DNA of 64,000 nucleotides, from the NCBI GenBank assembly GCA_023416275.1, contig JAEZIB010000111.1:1-64000 (forward strand), given 5' to 3'. How positions within the stretch are numbered: position 1 is the stretch's first letter; each line of letters starts with the position of its first letter. The notes under the pieces were generated by a model that saw only the letters and a program-made list of their open reading frames with translations, had not been told where the DNA came from and did not search any database. This stretch comes from Bacillota bacterium (lineage in GTDB: Bacteria; Bacillota; Clostridia; Acetivibrionales; DSM-1351). This document shows positions 25,066-34,018 of this stretch, piece after piece. The position numbers and the translations under genes are program-made.

Positions 25066-26556
25066 ATGAAAAATGAGATAAAATCTATTGATGGGTATGA
25101 TATAAATCGAGTAAATAAGGTAAATATAGGGTTAACCTGGTGTGTTGTAATGGCACTAATAGCTCAAACTTTTATAACTGAGCCAATTAATCTTGCTATA
25201 GTTCATTCCATAAATGCAATACCGGTAGCAATAGTTGCTACAATATTATATTTTATACCTATGAAAAGGTTTATTAAATCATTACTTTTTGGCTTAATTC
25301 CTGTTGCATCAGTTACCGCACTTTTAGTGTTAAATGGTTTTACTCTTGATTTTCATTACATATACTGCCTCTCTGCAGTTATGATTGCATTGTATTTTAA
25401 TAGCAGACTCGTAATTGTTTTTGGTGCAATAGTAAATGTTGCAATGCTATTTGTGTTTTTTTCAAATGAAGCAAATTTTTTAGGAAAGGATAATAGTTTA
25501 GCTACTATGGTATGCATTATTATTGTTTATAATGCTATTATTGTCGTTTTATATTTCCTGACTAATTGGGGTAAAAGCTTAATTGAAACAAGCAATTCAA
25601 AAAGAGATGAAGCTGATTTGCTTCTAAAAAAGATTCAGGAGTCTTTTGTACAAATTGAAAAAGGAACAGATGTATTAAATGAAAATATAAGCTCAGTAAA
25701 TAATAATCTAAAAGTAACAACAGAGTCTAGTTCAAAAGTAATAACTGCGATGAACGAGATGTCTTTAGCTATAATGGATGAGGCAACAAGTATTTATGAG
25801 ACTAATGAAAAAATGACTGATTCAATTGCACTGGTCAATGAAACTAGAGGATATGCAACGATACTTTCCGAAAAGTCTAATAGCATGGAGCAGATGGTCA
25901 TTGAGGGTAATACTAAAATAAATGAAATAGGCAGACAAAATAGTGTTATTAGCAGTTCTGTTGGTTCCGCATTGACGACTGTAACGGAGCTTCAGCAAAA
26001 CATGGGTGAAGTAAATGAAGCCTTAAATGAGATTTCTGAAATTACAGAACAAATAAATTTACTTTCATTAAATGCAGCAATTGAAGCAGCAAGAGCAGGT
26101 GAATATGGAAGAGGTTTTGCAGTAGTATCGGAGGAGGTACGTAAACTTGCAGATAAGAGTAGGGGAACTGCAGACAAAATCAGCAGCATAGTAACAGAAG
26201 TAACAACAAAGTCAATGGAAACCTTAAAAATGGTATCATTGGGAGATAGTACAGTAAAACAGGGCGAAAAGATACTACATGATGTTAATGAATATTTTGA
26301 GCAAATGAAGAGTGCAATAATTGATACAAATAATTATATTTTGAAAAGTATTCAGGGAACAAACCAAATGGCTGAAAAATTTATTGATATCCAGAAGCGT
26401 GTTGAAAATGTTGCTAGTATATCAGAAGAGAATTCAGCCTCAATTGAGGAAGTATTGTCTACAGTAGAAGAAGAAAATAATGAGATAATTGGAATATCAA
26501 AATCCATGGAGAACATTAGCCAGTTGAGTGAAGATTTAAAGAAAATGATTGTTTAA
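25066..26556 (+). CDS. Methyl-accepting chemotaxis protein with polytopic membrane sensor
   Basis: The 496-residue receptor has about five or six hydrophobic segments in its first ~180 residues, for example IALYFNSRLVIVFGAIVNVA, rather than the usual two helices and periplasmic sensor. There is no obvious HAMP domain. The cytoplasmic signalling hairpin tip reads INLLSLNAAIEAARAGE followed by GRGFAVVSEEVRKLAD, which binds CheA/CheW. It probably senses a membrane-linked or small diffusible signal. ATG 25066 follows AAAAGGAG; an upstream in-frame ATG at 25009 has no ribosome binding site. Confidence 0.9.
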   Translation: MKNEIKSIDGYDINRVNKVNIGLTWCVVMALIAQTFITEPINLAIVHSINAIPVAIVATILYFIPMKRFIKSLLFGLIPVASVTALLVLNGFTLDFHYIYCLSAVMIALYFNSRLVIVFGAIVNVAMLFVFFSNEANFLGKDNSLATMVCIIIVYNAIIVVLYFLTNWGKSLIETSNSKRDEADLLLKKIQESFVQIEKGTDVLNENISSVNNNLKVTTESSSKVITAMNEMSLAIMDEATSIYETNEKMTDSIALVNETRGYATILSEKSNSMEQMVIEGNTKINEIGRQNSVISSSVGSALTTVTELQQNMGEVNEALNEISEITEQINLLSLNAAIEAARAGEYGRGFAVVSEEVRKLADKSRGTADKISSIVTEVTTKSMETLKMVSLGDSTVKQGEKILHDVNEYFEQMKSAIIDTNNYILKSIQGTNQMAEKFIDIQKRVENVASISEENSASIEEVLSTVEEENNEIIGISKSMENISQLSEDLKKMIV

Positions 26557-26610
26557 GTAATAACAGCAATACTAAATAGGCTATCAACACAATTTCAATT
26601 AATGGCTGAA

Positions 26611-26690
26611 GTCAATTACAGTTCTAAGCCGTTGCTAAAAATCATGAGTATGTTTCGTGCTTTTATGAGGCTTAGCTAATAGTAATTGAC
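26611..26690 (+). repeat. GTCAATTAC-ended repeat, family C, copy 1 (80 bp)
   Basis: Ends GTCAATTACAGTTCTAAGCC and GGCTTAGCTAATAGTAATTGAC form a long imperfect inverted repeat with a variable ~35-base middle. A second copy in reverse orientation lies at 52841-52919 and shares the ends but not the middle. Confidence 0.7.
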
Positions 26691-26756
26691 TTTGCTTACC
26701 ATAATAATGCTTGGAAATGATAACAATGCCATTAATCTACATTTGGATAGTTCTGA

Positions 26757-27869
26757 CTATAATGGGGGATTCATCAGTCTTCTTGACATTGGATAATATC
26801 TAGGAGTACTTTTTCTTTTTCCTAGTAGCTGAATCCAAATATCTAAATCGGTGTTTTCCAGGTAATCATTTACGATAATATCATTGTTTTTTATATCTGA
26901 TAACATAATAATAGTTTGCTTTATATTATCTAAGTATTCCTGATTTTTAAAGTCAATTACAATACGATTAATAGATTCAGATATTTTATCTTCAACATAC
27001 CAAAAATTATTGGCTATACTTTTAAAAAGTTCATATACTTTATCTTCAGTCAAATTAAAGACGTTTGGGTGCTTTAATAAAAACAATCTGGTATTTTCAA
27101 CTACACCTGCAATTTTACTTTCATCAACTATTTTCCCTTCTACCCAGTGAAATTGATGCAGTACTTCCAGCTTACTATTTATAATAAATTTAAGGCCCAT
27201 TTTCCAAAGTCTATAGCAGACCTCAATGTCTTCTAGTCCCCAAGCTTTTAATTCCTCATCAAAGCCGTTTACCCTTTGAAGCCATATTTTAGGAGCAATT
27301 AAATTACAACTCTGACCATACATAAATGGGTATTTTATTGCTGCTGCATTAAAAGATAATTCGTTAAGTATATCGCATCTGAATTCATGAAGCTCCTTGT
27401 GTTCATGACTAAAATAAAACTGCTCGAAAACGCTGCCATCTTGAATTGTTTCAATTGGAATATCATGTGGCAGCATTAGCCTAAGACCAGCAATTACAAG
27501 GTTCTTATCCTTTGAATAGCATCGGTCTAATTCTTGAAGGTAATCTTTTTTTACAATTATGTCAGCATCAATAAATATGATAAATTCTCCTTCTGCAGCA
27601 TTTGTGCCAAAATTTCTGGCTTTTGAGCGACAGGAGTAATTATCTCTTTCAATGTAAATATATTTTAATTCATAGTTTTTATTTATGCCTTTTATATAGT
27701 CACCGGTGTTGTCATTGGAACCATCATCCACAACTATGACTTCAAAATCTTCCTTTTTAAATCCTTCTATCAAGTTTAAAGCTGCCAAAGAATTTCTAAG
27801 CTGAAATTTGTTGTTATATGTAGGAATTACAAAACTATATTTTTTCGTTTCAAAAACCCCCTTATACAA
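26757..27869 (-). CDS. GT2 glycosyltransferase with GT27-like C-terminal motif
   Basis: This 370-residue GT-A enzyme starts SFVIPTYNNKFQLRNSL and has FEVIVVDDGSNDNTGDY, the metal-binding FIDADI and the late WGLEDIEVCYRLWKMG segment. That segment is seen in GalNAc- and galactosyltransferase-like GT2/GT27 proteins. The frame opens with TTG 27869; an AAGGGGG inside the first codons makes the exact start uncertain. It lies 27 bases downstream of the BtrH-like gene and is probably co-transcribed. The acceptor is unknown; the neighbour suggests a small-molecule or peptide pathway as much as a surface glycan. Confidence 0.85.
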   Translation of the reverse strand: MYKGVFETKKYSFVIPTYNNKFQLRNSLAALNLIEGFKKEDFEVIVVDDGSNDNTGDYIKGINKNYELKYIYIERDNYSCRSKARNFGTNAAEGEFIIFIDADIIVKKDYLQELDRCYSKDKNLVIAGLRLMLPHDIPIETIQDGSVFEQFYFSHEHKELHEFRCDILNELSFNAAAIKYPFMYGQSCNLIAPKIWLQRVNGFDEELKAWGLEDIEVCYRLWKMGLKFIINSKLEVLHQFHWVEGKIVDESKIAGVVENTRLFLLKHPNVFNLTEDKVYELFKSIANNFWYVEDKISESINRIVIDFKNQEYLDNIKQTIIMLSDIKNNDIIVNDYLENTDLDIWIQLLGKRKSTPRYYPMSRRLMNPPL

Positions 27870-27896
27870 TGCGATATAGTATTACAACAGATTATT

Positions 27897-29093
27897 TTAT
27901 TTTGAATTAAAAAATAGTTCAAATTGAGAAATTATTTTTCTCAATATATCGTTTTCTGTATTTTTTAATTCCTTCATACTATGAATAACATCTTCTACCT
28001 TAGCCTTTTGCTTTAAGTTTAAGTCGCTAACAGTGGGATTATATATATTTGCATTACCAAACGCTCTAAGGTTTTTGAGAACTTTTATCCTTATAATATC
28101 AGACTGTTGTACAACCTTCATATATTCTTCATGCAGAGCAACAATTTCACCTTCAAGATTGTACCTGGATATTACATATCCAATCCTATCGTAAATACAT
28201 TTTTTATGTTCTGCAAGCAAATGAATTGCCCTATAATCCGATGTAATTTTACCTTGTAACAAGTCTTCCATACTTTGAATAAAAACATCATATAAGTTAA
28301 ATCCATATTCAACCTGATTCTCATAATATTCAAAGGAATATAGCCGTATACTGTCACCAATTGAGGATAAGTAGCTTCTTAAATCTTTTATAAACTTCTC
28401 ATGGCTAAAGGGGTATTCTGCCTCGAATTTTTTAGGGCGCAATAGTTGTATGGCTGACCATTCGGTCCAAGGTGCTGAGTTTTTGTAATGTATTTTACCA
28501 TTTTCATAAGCTTCTTTGAATTGAGCATAATCAAATGTTATTTCTTGAAAGATATTCTGATTGAAGCCTATAGCTTTAAGTTGTTTTTGTTCGTTGTCAT
28601 ATCCATATATCAAAGATGGGTGAATAAAGTGAATTTTATTATAAGCCCATTTATTAGGGAGATAGTTTTCATCCACATTGATTATAAGATAATACCCCAT
28701 GTTTATATATTCAATAATATAATCAATGATATTATCTACCTGTGTAAGCAAAGGAAAGCCTAAACAAATCATGTCAACAATTTCACTGCAACAATCACGA
28801 GGCTCTAAAAAGTTAAATTCTACATATCCTCTATCATTTTTGTAGGAAAAAATCTGTATAAAATTAGAATAATACCAAGGTTTATATTTTTCGTAGGCAA
28901 GAACCATACAAAGGGGCAAGCTTCTATGAAGATAGGTGGTAATATCCTTTTGTAGTACAACTTGTAGTTCCATAGATTGAGGATATTTTTCTGAATAATA
29001 TAAAGAAGTCGTGTCTTTATCATATTCAATTTGGCTCTTTTGTTGAAGGAGATCTTTTTCGTTAAAGTTTGCTTCAGAACTAGCGTGATCCAT
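27897..29093 (-). CDS. BtrH-like / unknown biosynthetic protein
   Basis: I do not recognise this 398-residue protein with certainty. Residues ~75-200 resemble the papain-like N-terminal domain of butirosin BtrH-type proteins: an early LCMVLAYEKY, then GYYLIINVDENYLPN, HFIHPSLIYGYDNEQ and an IGFNQNIF segment. The pattern of an aromatic patch, DENYLP and H..H..YGYD also occurs in unannotated proteins of Bacillota natural-product loci (from memory). The C-terminal ~200 residues are helical and charged. There is no signal peptide. The ATG at 29093 is preceded by GGAGTG. It is paired with a GT2 gene; function should be left open. Confidence 0.55.
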   Translation of the reverse strand: MDHASSEANFNEKDLLQQKSQIEYDKDTTSLYYSEKYPQSMELQVVLQKDITTYLHRSLPLCMVLAYEKYKPWYYSNFIQIFSYKNDRGYVEFNFLEPRDCCSEIVDMICLGFPLLTQVDNIIDYIIEYINMGYYLIINVDENYLPNKWAYNKIHFIHPSLIYGYDNEQKQLKAIGFNQNIFQEITFDYAQFKEAYENGKIHYKNSAPWTEWSAIQLLRPKKFEAEYPFSHEKFIKDLRSYLSSIGDSIRLYSFEYYENQVEYGFNLYDVFIQSMEDLLQGKITSDYRAIHLLAEHKKCIYDRIGYVISRYNLEGEIVALHEEYMKVVQQSDIIRIKVLKNLRAFGNANIYNPTVSDLNLKQKAKVEDVIHSMKELKNTENDILRKIISQFELFFNSK

Positions 29094-29658
29094 AGTATTT
29101 TCACTCCAATTTGATTATTACTCAAAATCCGCACTTGAATATATGCATATATCTTGAATATTCAATAATTACTAGCAAGAAACAGACATCATTAACTAGC
29201 TATTTTAGAAAAAATCAGCAAGCTGAAATAGCATTATTTATGCTGTTCTTCTGAAGAATAACAGCTTCTAGACAGAAAAGATGTTTAGGAGACTGTTTGC
29301 TAGCCAAATATAAAATCTGTAGTTATCTAAACAAAATTATGCAAGCTAATTATTATCAATATTATTTCAAGACATTTGCTAAAATTTATGTGCTGATTTG
29401 AGTTTATATAATTATATAAATTACCAACCTTATATTACTATATTAAATAAGTCAGAAAATAAGTTATTGTGCAAATAATAGTAAAATTATGTCGCTCAAA
29501 AAGGTTGGTTTAAGTAAGAATATGTAATATATATTATATAATATTTTTAAAAACACGTATATACTAGTTTTCAATAATTTAGAAGGCAATGCTATAAAAA
29601 TCAGCCTAATCTGTTATATGGTAGCAACAGATTAGAGCTGATAGACAAGCTTATAGTT
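29094..29658. other. Intergenic region, no gene seen
   Basis: A 560-base AT-rich stretch upstream of the BtrH-like gene. It must contain that gene's promoter. I see a possible short dyad near 29225-29275 (AGCTGAAATAGCATTATTTATGCTG) but no ORF. Confidence 0.4.
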
Positions 29659-29660
29659 TT

Positions 29661-29714
29661 TTTCAAACCTTCCATTGATAAGTTTAACACCTAAAATTCC
29701 CAACTGGGAAGGTT
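29661..29714. repeat. MITE-like repeat, short (~53-bp) copy
   Basis: Ends TTCAAACCTTCC and GGGAAGGTTTGG enclose ATTGATAAGTTTAACACC, which matches the terminal palindrome of the 47975 copy (CCATTGATAAGTTGAACACC). It lies just past the 3' end of coaBC, and as a hairpin could end its transcript. Confidence 0.65.
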
Positions 29715-29755
29715 TGGTAAGCAATGATAAATATAAAATTAGCAGATTAAAACAT

Positions 29756-30973
29756 CTAAAGTAACATTTTTCTGTTTTTTTGCTCTCTTTCAACTAAAAT
29801 TGCAGTTAGTATTTGCTCTGCTACAATTTCTTTAGACATTAATTGTAGTGGAATTTCCTTATCCTCAGTAATAATAGTTACCACATTTGTATCTGTGTTA
29901 AAGCCAGCACCGGGTTCTTTCAGGCTGTTTGCAACAATCATATCAATTTTCTTTTTAAAAAGTTTAGCTTTAGAATTTTCAATTAGATTCTGAGTTTCCA
30001 TGGAAAATCCGCAGATATACTGTCTATCACCTCTGATTTCTCCTATTTTTTTAAGAATATCAGGAGTTTTTTTTAATTTAATATTTGTATCAGTAGTTGA
30101 TTTTTTAATTTTTTCAATGCTTATATCAACTGGGCAATAGTCTGCAACGGCTGCCGCCTTTATAACAATATCCTGATCCTCCAGCCTTTCGATAACGGCA
30201 TTATACATATCCTCTGCACTAATAACATCAACAACCTTTACACGCGTTGGAGCTTGCAGGCAGGTTTTACCTGATACTAATGTAACATCAGCACCTCGTA
30301 GCATTGCTAACTTGGCAAGTGCATATCCCATTTTACCAGAGGAGTGATTTGTAATGAAGCGAACAGGATCTATCGCTTCTTGTGTTGGGCCAGCGGTTAT
30401 TAGAACCTTTAGTCCCTGCATATCTTTTTCATATGCTATTTCTGATAAGATATAATCCGTAAGTACATCTTCGCTTGGCATTTTCCCTGTACCAATATCA
30501 CCACAAGCCAGCATGCCAGTAACTGGAGGGATAATGATGAAGCCATAATCTTGAAGCTTTTTAATATTATTTTGTACAATTACATTCTGATACATATTGG
30601 TATTCATTGCTGGTGCGATAATTTTTTTGCATGTACATGCTAATGCAGTGGTGGTTAGCATATCATCAGCTAGTCCATTTGCCAGCTTGGCTATTACATT
30701 TGCAGAGGCAGGTGCAATAAGCATTAAATCAGCCTTTTTAGCAAGGGATACATGTTCAACATTATATTGAAAGTTTCTATCAAAGGTATCTATAAGACAT
30801 TTATTATTTGTTAGAGTTTCAAAGGTGATGGGATTAATAAAATTAGTTGCATTTTCAGTCATTATTACATGTACATCACAGTGCTGCTTTTTCAAAAGGC
30901 TAGCAACATTTGCCATCTTGTATGCAGCGATACTTCCTGTAACTCCCAAAACAACAGTTTTATCTTTTAACAT
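29756..30973 (-). CDS. coaBC: Bifunctional phosphopantothenoylcysteine decarboxylase / phosphopantothenate-cysteine ligase
   Basis: This 405-residue fusion performs two steps of CoA synthesis. The N-terminal flavoprotein decarboxylase (CoaC) shows TGSIAAYKMANV, APASANVIAKLANGLADD, APAMNTNMY and the active-site loop LACGDIGTGKM. The C-terminal ligase (CoaB) begins ITAGPTQEAIDPVRFI and has NHSSGKMGYALA. Length and order are normal. The ATG at 30973 follows AAAGGAA. It is divergent from coaX, and with the pan genes beyond it most of the pantothenate-to-CoA route is gathered here. Confidence 0.97.
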   Translation of the reverse strand: MLKDKTVVLGVTGSIAAYKMANVASLLKKQHCDVHVIMTENATNFINPITFETLTNNKCLIDTFDRNFQYNVEHVSLAKKADLMLIAPASANVIAKLANGLADDMLTTTALACTCKKIIAPAMNTNMYQNVIVQNNIKKLQDYGFIIIPPVTGMLACGDIGTGKMPSEDVLTDYILSEIAYEKDMQGLKVLITAGPTQEAIDPVRFITNHSSGKMGYALAKLAMLRGADVTLVSGKTCLQAPTRVKVVDVISAEDMYNAVIERLEDQDIVIKAAAVADYCPVDISIEKIKKSTTDTNIKLKKTPDILKKIGEIRGDRQYICGFSMETQNLIENSKAKLFKKKIDMIVANSLKEPGAGFNTDTNVVTIITEDKEIPLQLMSKEIVAEQILTAILVEREQKNRKMLL

Positions 30974-31281
30974 TATCGATCATTCCTTTTTTATTATTTG
31001 TAAAAAATATGGAATTAGCTGAATTATAGCAAACTTTGTGCAAACAGTAAAGAATATTGACAAATTTTATCAAAATATCTATTGATTAGTGCCGTAGTTT
31101 TTAATAAACTAAAACTATTGATACTTTTTTGCAATACTTAATTTAAAACAAAAGTATATACATAGTATACTAAAAATTTTATATGACTGCCTCTATAATA
31201 TCATAATGCTTATGACATAGAAGGCTGGCATGGATTTATTTGCATAAGACATAATAAAAAACAGTATAAGGAGCTGCAAAT
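30974..31281. promoter_or_regulatory. Divergent coaBC/coaX intergenic region with candidate promoter
   Basis: A TTGACA box at 31057-31062 is followed after 17 bases by TATTGA, a weak -10, pointing towards coaX. Nothing else distinct is seen, and no gene. Confidence 0.35.
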
Positions 31282-32055
31282 ATGAATATAATTTTAGCTA
31301 TTGATATAGGGAATACCACTGTAGTTATAGGTTGTATTGTGAATGGTAAGGTGATTTTTTCAGGTAGAGTAGAGTCCAATAGTGAATATTCTTGTGATGA
31401 CTATGCTGCATACATTAAAAATATTTTAGCTAAAGCTAATATTGACACCAATGAAATTAAAGGCAGTATTATTTCATCTGTTGTGCCTCAGCTTACTAAT
31501 GCATTGAAAAAAGCTGTTGCAATAGTTACTAATACCATTCCATTAATTGCTGGAACAGGGTTGAAACACAATTTGAATATTATGGTACAGAATCCTGAGC
31601 AGCTTGGAAGTGACCGTGTGGTGGATGCTATAGCAGCAATACATTATTATAGTAAACCAGTTATTATTTTTGATATGGGTACAGCAACAACGGTGTCAGT
31701 AGTCGATGATAACAATAATTTTAGGGGTGGCTTAATTATGCTGGGAGTAAAAAGTGCATTAGATGCTCTTTCCAGTAAAGCTGCACAGCTTCCAGCCATA
31801 AATCTCGAAGAATGCGGAAACATTATAGGAAAAAACACTATTGAATGTATGCAAAGTGGAAGCATTTACGGACATGCAGCAATGATTGATGGAATAATTC
31901 ATAAACTAAAAAAACAGGTTGGTAAGCATCCAACTGTAATTGCAACAGGAGGCTTGGCAAGACTGGTTATTCCCCATTGCGATGAAAAGATCATTTATGA
32001 TGAGTACCTCTTATTAAAGGGGCTGTATTTATTATATACAAAGAACTGCGACTAG
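31282..32055 (+). CDS. coaX: Type III pantothenate kinase
   Basis: The 257-residue CoaX phosphorylates pantothenate, the first committed CoA step. It has the ASKHA phosphate loop AIDIGNTTVVIG, NPEQLGSDRVVDAIAA, the catalytic FDMGTATTVSVVD and GGLIMLGVKSALDAL. AAGGAG precedes the ATG by 8 bases. A two-hairpin repeat element begins at its stop codon and probably terminates the transcript. Confidence 0.97.
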   Translation: MNIILAIDIGNTTVVIGCIVNGKVIFSGRVESNSEYSCDDYAAYIKNILAKANIDTNEIKGSIISSVVPQLTNALKKAVAIVTNTIPLIAGTGLKHNLNIMVQNPEQLGSDRVVDAIAAIHYYSKPVIIFDMGTATTVSVVDDNNNFRGGLIMLGVKSALDALSSKAAQLPAINLEECGNIIGKNTIECMQSGSIYGHAAMIDGIIHKLKKQVGKHPTVIATGGLARLVIPHCDEKIIYDEYLLLKGLYLLYTKNCD

Positions 32056-32122
32056 CTCGAAAAACAACTTTGTACGAACATATTGCTTTTTCGAGCAACA
32101 AAAACCCACAAGCGGGTTTTTG
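32055..32122 (+). repeat. Two-hairpin repeat element with terminator-like second hairpin
   Basis: GCTCGAAAAA (32055) pairs with CTTTTTCGAGC (32086) around a loop containing GTACGAACAT. It is followed by AAAACCC-acaagc-GGGTTTTT (32100-32121), a good intrinsic terminator. It matches the module at 62552-62620 with compensating changes in the first stem (GCTCG/CGAGC here, ACTCG/CGAGT there). Confidence 0.7.
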
Positions 32123-32227
32123 ACCAAAAGTGCTTTACATCGAATTACAGAGGTGTTATATTAACCTCAATGGGTAGTATTTTTTATTAAAAAACTATAT
32201 CATGATTTATTTTATTTTTGGTATGGC

Positions 32228-32327
32228 GGCTCGTATCCTATTAGGAATGAGACCTCAAGAGTTATCACTCCTCTGAAGTAAAGGCTAAAAGCTTAAAAGG
32301 CTGAAGCTAAAATCAGGGAGGTGGTAC
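32228..32327 (+). ncRNA. Candidate pan-motif leader upstream of panG-panB-panC-panD
   Basis: A hairpin at 32228-32254 has arms GGCTCGTATCCT and AGGAATGAGACC around ATT. It pairs fully if one adenosine is bulged on each strand (A in GTA and A in GAGACC). Two bulged adenosines in one stem are the described signature of the pan RNA motif, known upstream of pantothenate genes. Downstream, CCTCTGA (32270-32276) can pair with TCAGGGAGG (32313-32321), which would hide the panG ribosome binding site. This suggests control of translation initiation. The assignment rests on structure read by eye plus gene context. Confidence 0.55.
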
Positions 32328-32328
32328 T

Positions 32329-33186
32329 ATGAAAATTGGATTTATTGGCGCAGGAAAAGTAGGATTTTCTCTTGGTAAATATTTTTGTGAACATGGATTA
32401 GATGTCATTGGATATTTCAGTAGAAATCCACAATCTGCATTACAGGCAGCAAAATTTACAGGCACCATGTGTTTTAATGACATTGAAGGCATTGTAGAGG
32501 CAAGTGATACTCTTTTTCTTACTGTTCCCGATGGGACAATTAAGGAACTATGGGATTACATTGATAAGTTGTCTATTAAAAATAAAATAATTTGCCACTG
32601 TAGTGGTTTAGTATCATCATCAATTTTTTCTAACATTGATAACCATCATGCATATGGTTATTCTATTCATCCTCTTTTGGGTATCAGCGACAAGCTGAAT
32701 TCATATGAGCAGCTTTCTCATGCTTTTTTTACAATTGAAGGCTCACAAGGTCGTTTAAATGAAATGCAAATCCTGCTAATGAATTTGGGCAATTCTGTAC
32801 AAATTATATCACCAGAGAATAAGTCTGTTTATCACTGTGCGGCGGTATTTGCAAGCAATTTGATGGTCGCATTGGCACAGGTAAGTATTGATTTGCTAAA
32901 AGGCTGTGGGTTTGATGAGAAAAATGCATGCTCTGCTCTAAATACTTTAATGCTTGAAAATATGAAAAATATAGTAAGGCAAGGTACTGTAGAAGCATTG
33001 ACGGGGCCTATAGAGCGATGTGACATTGAAACTGTCAAACGTCATTTGTCTTGCCTAAATGGAGAGGATAGAAAAATTTATATTTTACTTTCAAATAAAT
33101 TAATTGAAATTGCAAAAAGTAAAAAACCAAATTGCAACTATATTGAGTTGGAAAATATGATTGGAGAGATGATAAAAAGTGTGTAA
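32329..33186 (+). CDS. panG: Ketopantoate reductase, PanG type (DUF2520 family)
   Basis: This 285-residue protein has an N-terminal Rossmann domain (MKIGFIGAGKVGFSLGKYF), LTVPDGTIK, CHCSGLVSS, the conserved SIHPLLGISD and a C-terminal helical DUF2520-type domain (AAVFASNLMVAL, LTGPIERCD). The family includes PanG, an alternative ketopantoate reductase distinct from PanE. As first gene of an operon with panB, panC and panD, and with no panE in the window, it is very likely to supply pantoate. GGGAGG precedes the ATG. It overlaps panB by 8 bases. Confidence 0.85.
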   Translation: MKIGFIGAGKVGFSLGKYFCEHGLDVIGYFSRNPQSALQAAKFTGTMCFNDIEGIVEASDTLFLTVPDGTIKELWDYIDKLSIKNKIICHCSGLVSSSIFSNIDNHHAYGYSIHPLLGISDKLNSYEQLSHAFFTIEGSQGRLNEMQILLMNLGNSVQIISPENKSVYHCAAVFASNLMVALAQVSIDLLKGCGFDEKNACSALNTLMLENMKNIVRQGTVEALTGPIERCDIETVKRHLSCLNGEDRKIYILLSNKLIEIAKSKKPNCNYIELENMIGEMIKSV

Positions 33187-34018
33187 TACAGTGCTTACAT
33201 TTAAAGAGCATAAGCTTAATAATAAAAAAATATCTATGCTTACTGCATATGATTATTCAGTAGCAAAGCTAATGGACGAAGCAGGAGTTAATGCCATATT
33301 AGTTGGTGACTCATTAGGTATGGTGGTTTTGGGATATGAGGATACACTGCAGGTTACGATGGAGGATATGATTCATCATACAAGGGCTGTGGCGAGAGGG
33401 GCGAAAAACACCTTGATAATAAGTGACATGCCGTTTATGTCATATCAGACCTCTGTCTATGATGCATTATGCAATGCAGGTCGTCTTGTTAAGGAAGGTC
33501 ATGCTAATGCAGTCAAGCTTGAAGGTGGAAGTGTTGTATGTCCTCAGATTAAGGCAATTGTTAATGCTTCAATACCTGTAATGGGGCATATTGGTTTAAC
33601 TCCACAATCTGTTAATGCCTTTGGAGGCTTTAGAGTGCAGGGTAAAACCGAACAGGCAGCACGTCAACTGATAGATTCTGCAAAGGAAATTGAGCAAGCA
33701 GGAGCTTTTGCAATAACCCTTGAATGTATTCCAGCCAAGCTTGCAGAGCTTATATCAAAAAGTGTTTCAATTCCGACTATCGGAATAGGTGCAGGAAGTG
33801 GCTGTGATGGGCAGGTGTTAGTTTATCAGGATATGCTGAGTATGTTTTCAGAGTTAACACCAAAGTTTGCAAAAAGCTATGCGGATATAGGCTCACAGAT
33901 GAGAGGAGCTTTTATTAAATATGTTGAAGAAGTTCAGACTGGAGAATTTCCAGCAGCTGAGCATTGTTTTAATATAGAGGACACTATTATTAATAAACTG
34001 TATGGAGGTGAGGCTTAA
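33179..34018 (+). CDS. panB: 3-methyl-2-oxobutanoate hydroxymethyltransferase
   Basis: The 279-residue PanB makes ketopantoate from 2-ketoisovalerate and methylene-tetrahydrofolate. It has the TIM-barrel marks MLTAYDYSVAKLMDEAG, ILVGDSLGMVVLGYEDT, KLEGGS, MGHIGLTPQSVNAFGGF and IGIGAGSGCDGQVLV. The GTG start at 33179 overlaps the end of panG; a further GTG at 33191 is possible. Its substrate links to the ilv genes at 40.5-43.8 kb. Confidence 0.97.
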   Translation: MCNTVLTFKEHKLNNKKISMLTAYDYSVAKLMDEAGVNAILVGDSLGMVVLGYEDTLQVTMEDMIHHTRAVARGAKNTLIISDMPFMSYQTSVYDALCNAGRLVKEGHANAVKLEGGSVVCPQIKAIVNASIPVMGHIGLTPQSVNAFGGFRVQGKTEQAARQLIDSAKEIEQAGAFAITLECIPAKLAELISKSVSIPTIGIGAGSGCDGQVLVYQDMLSMFSELTPKFAKSYADIGSQMRGAFIKYVEEVQTGEFPAAEHCFNIEDTIINKLYGGEA

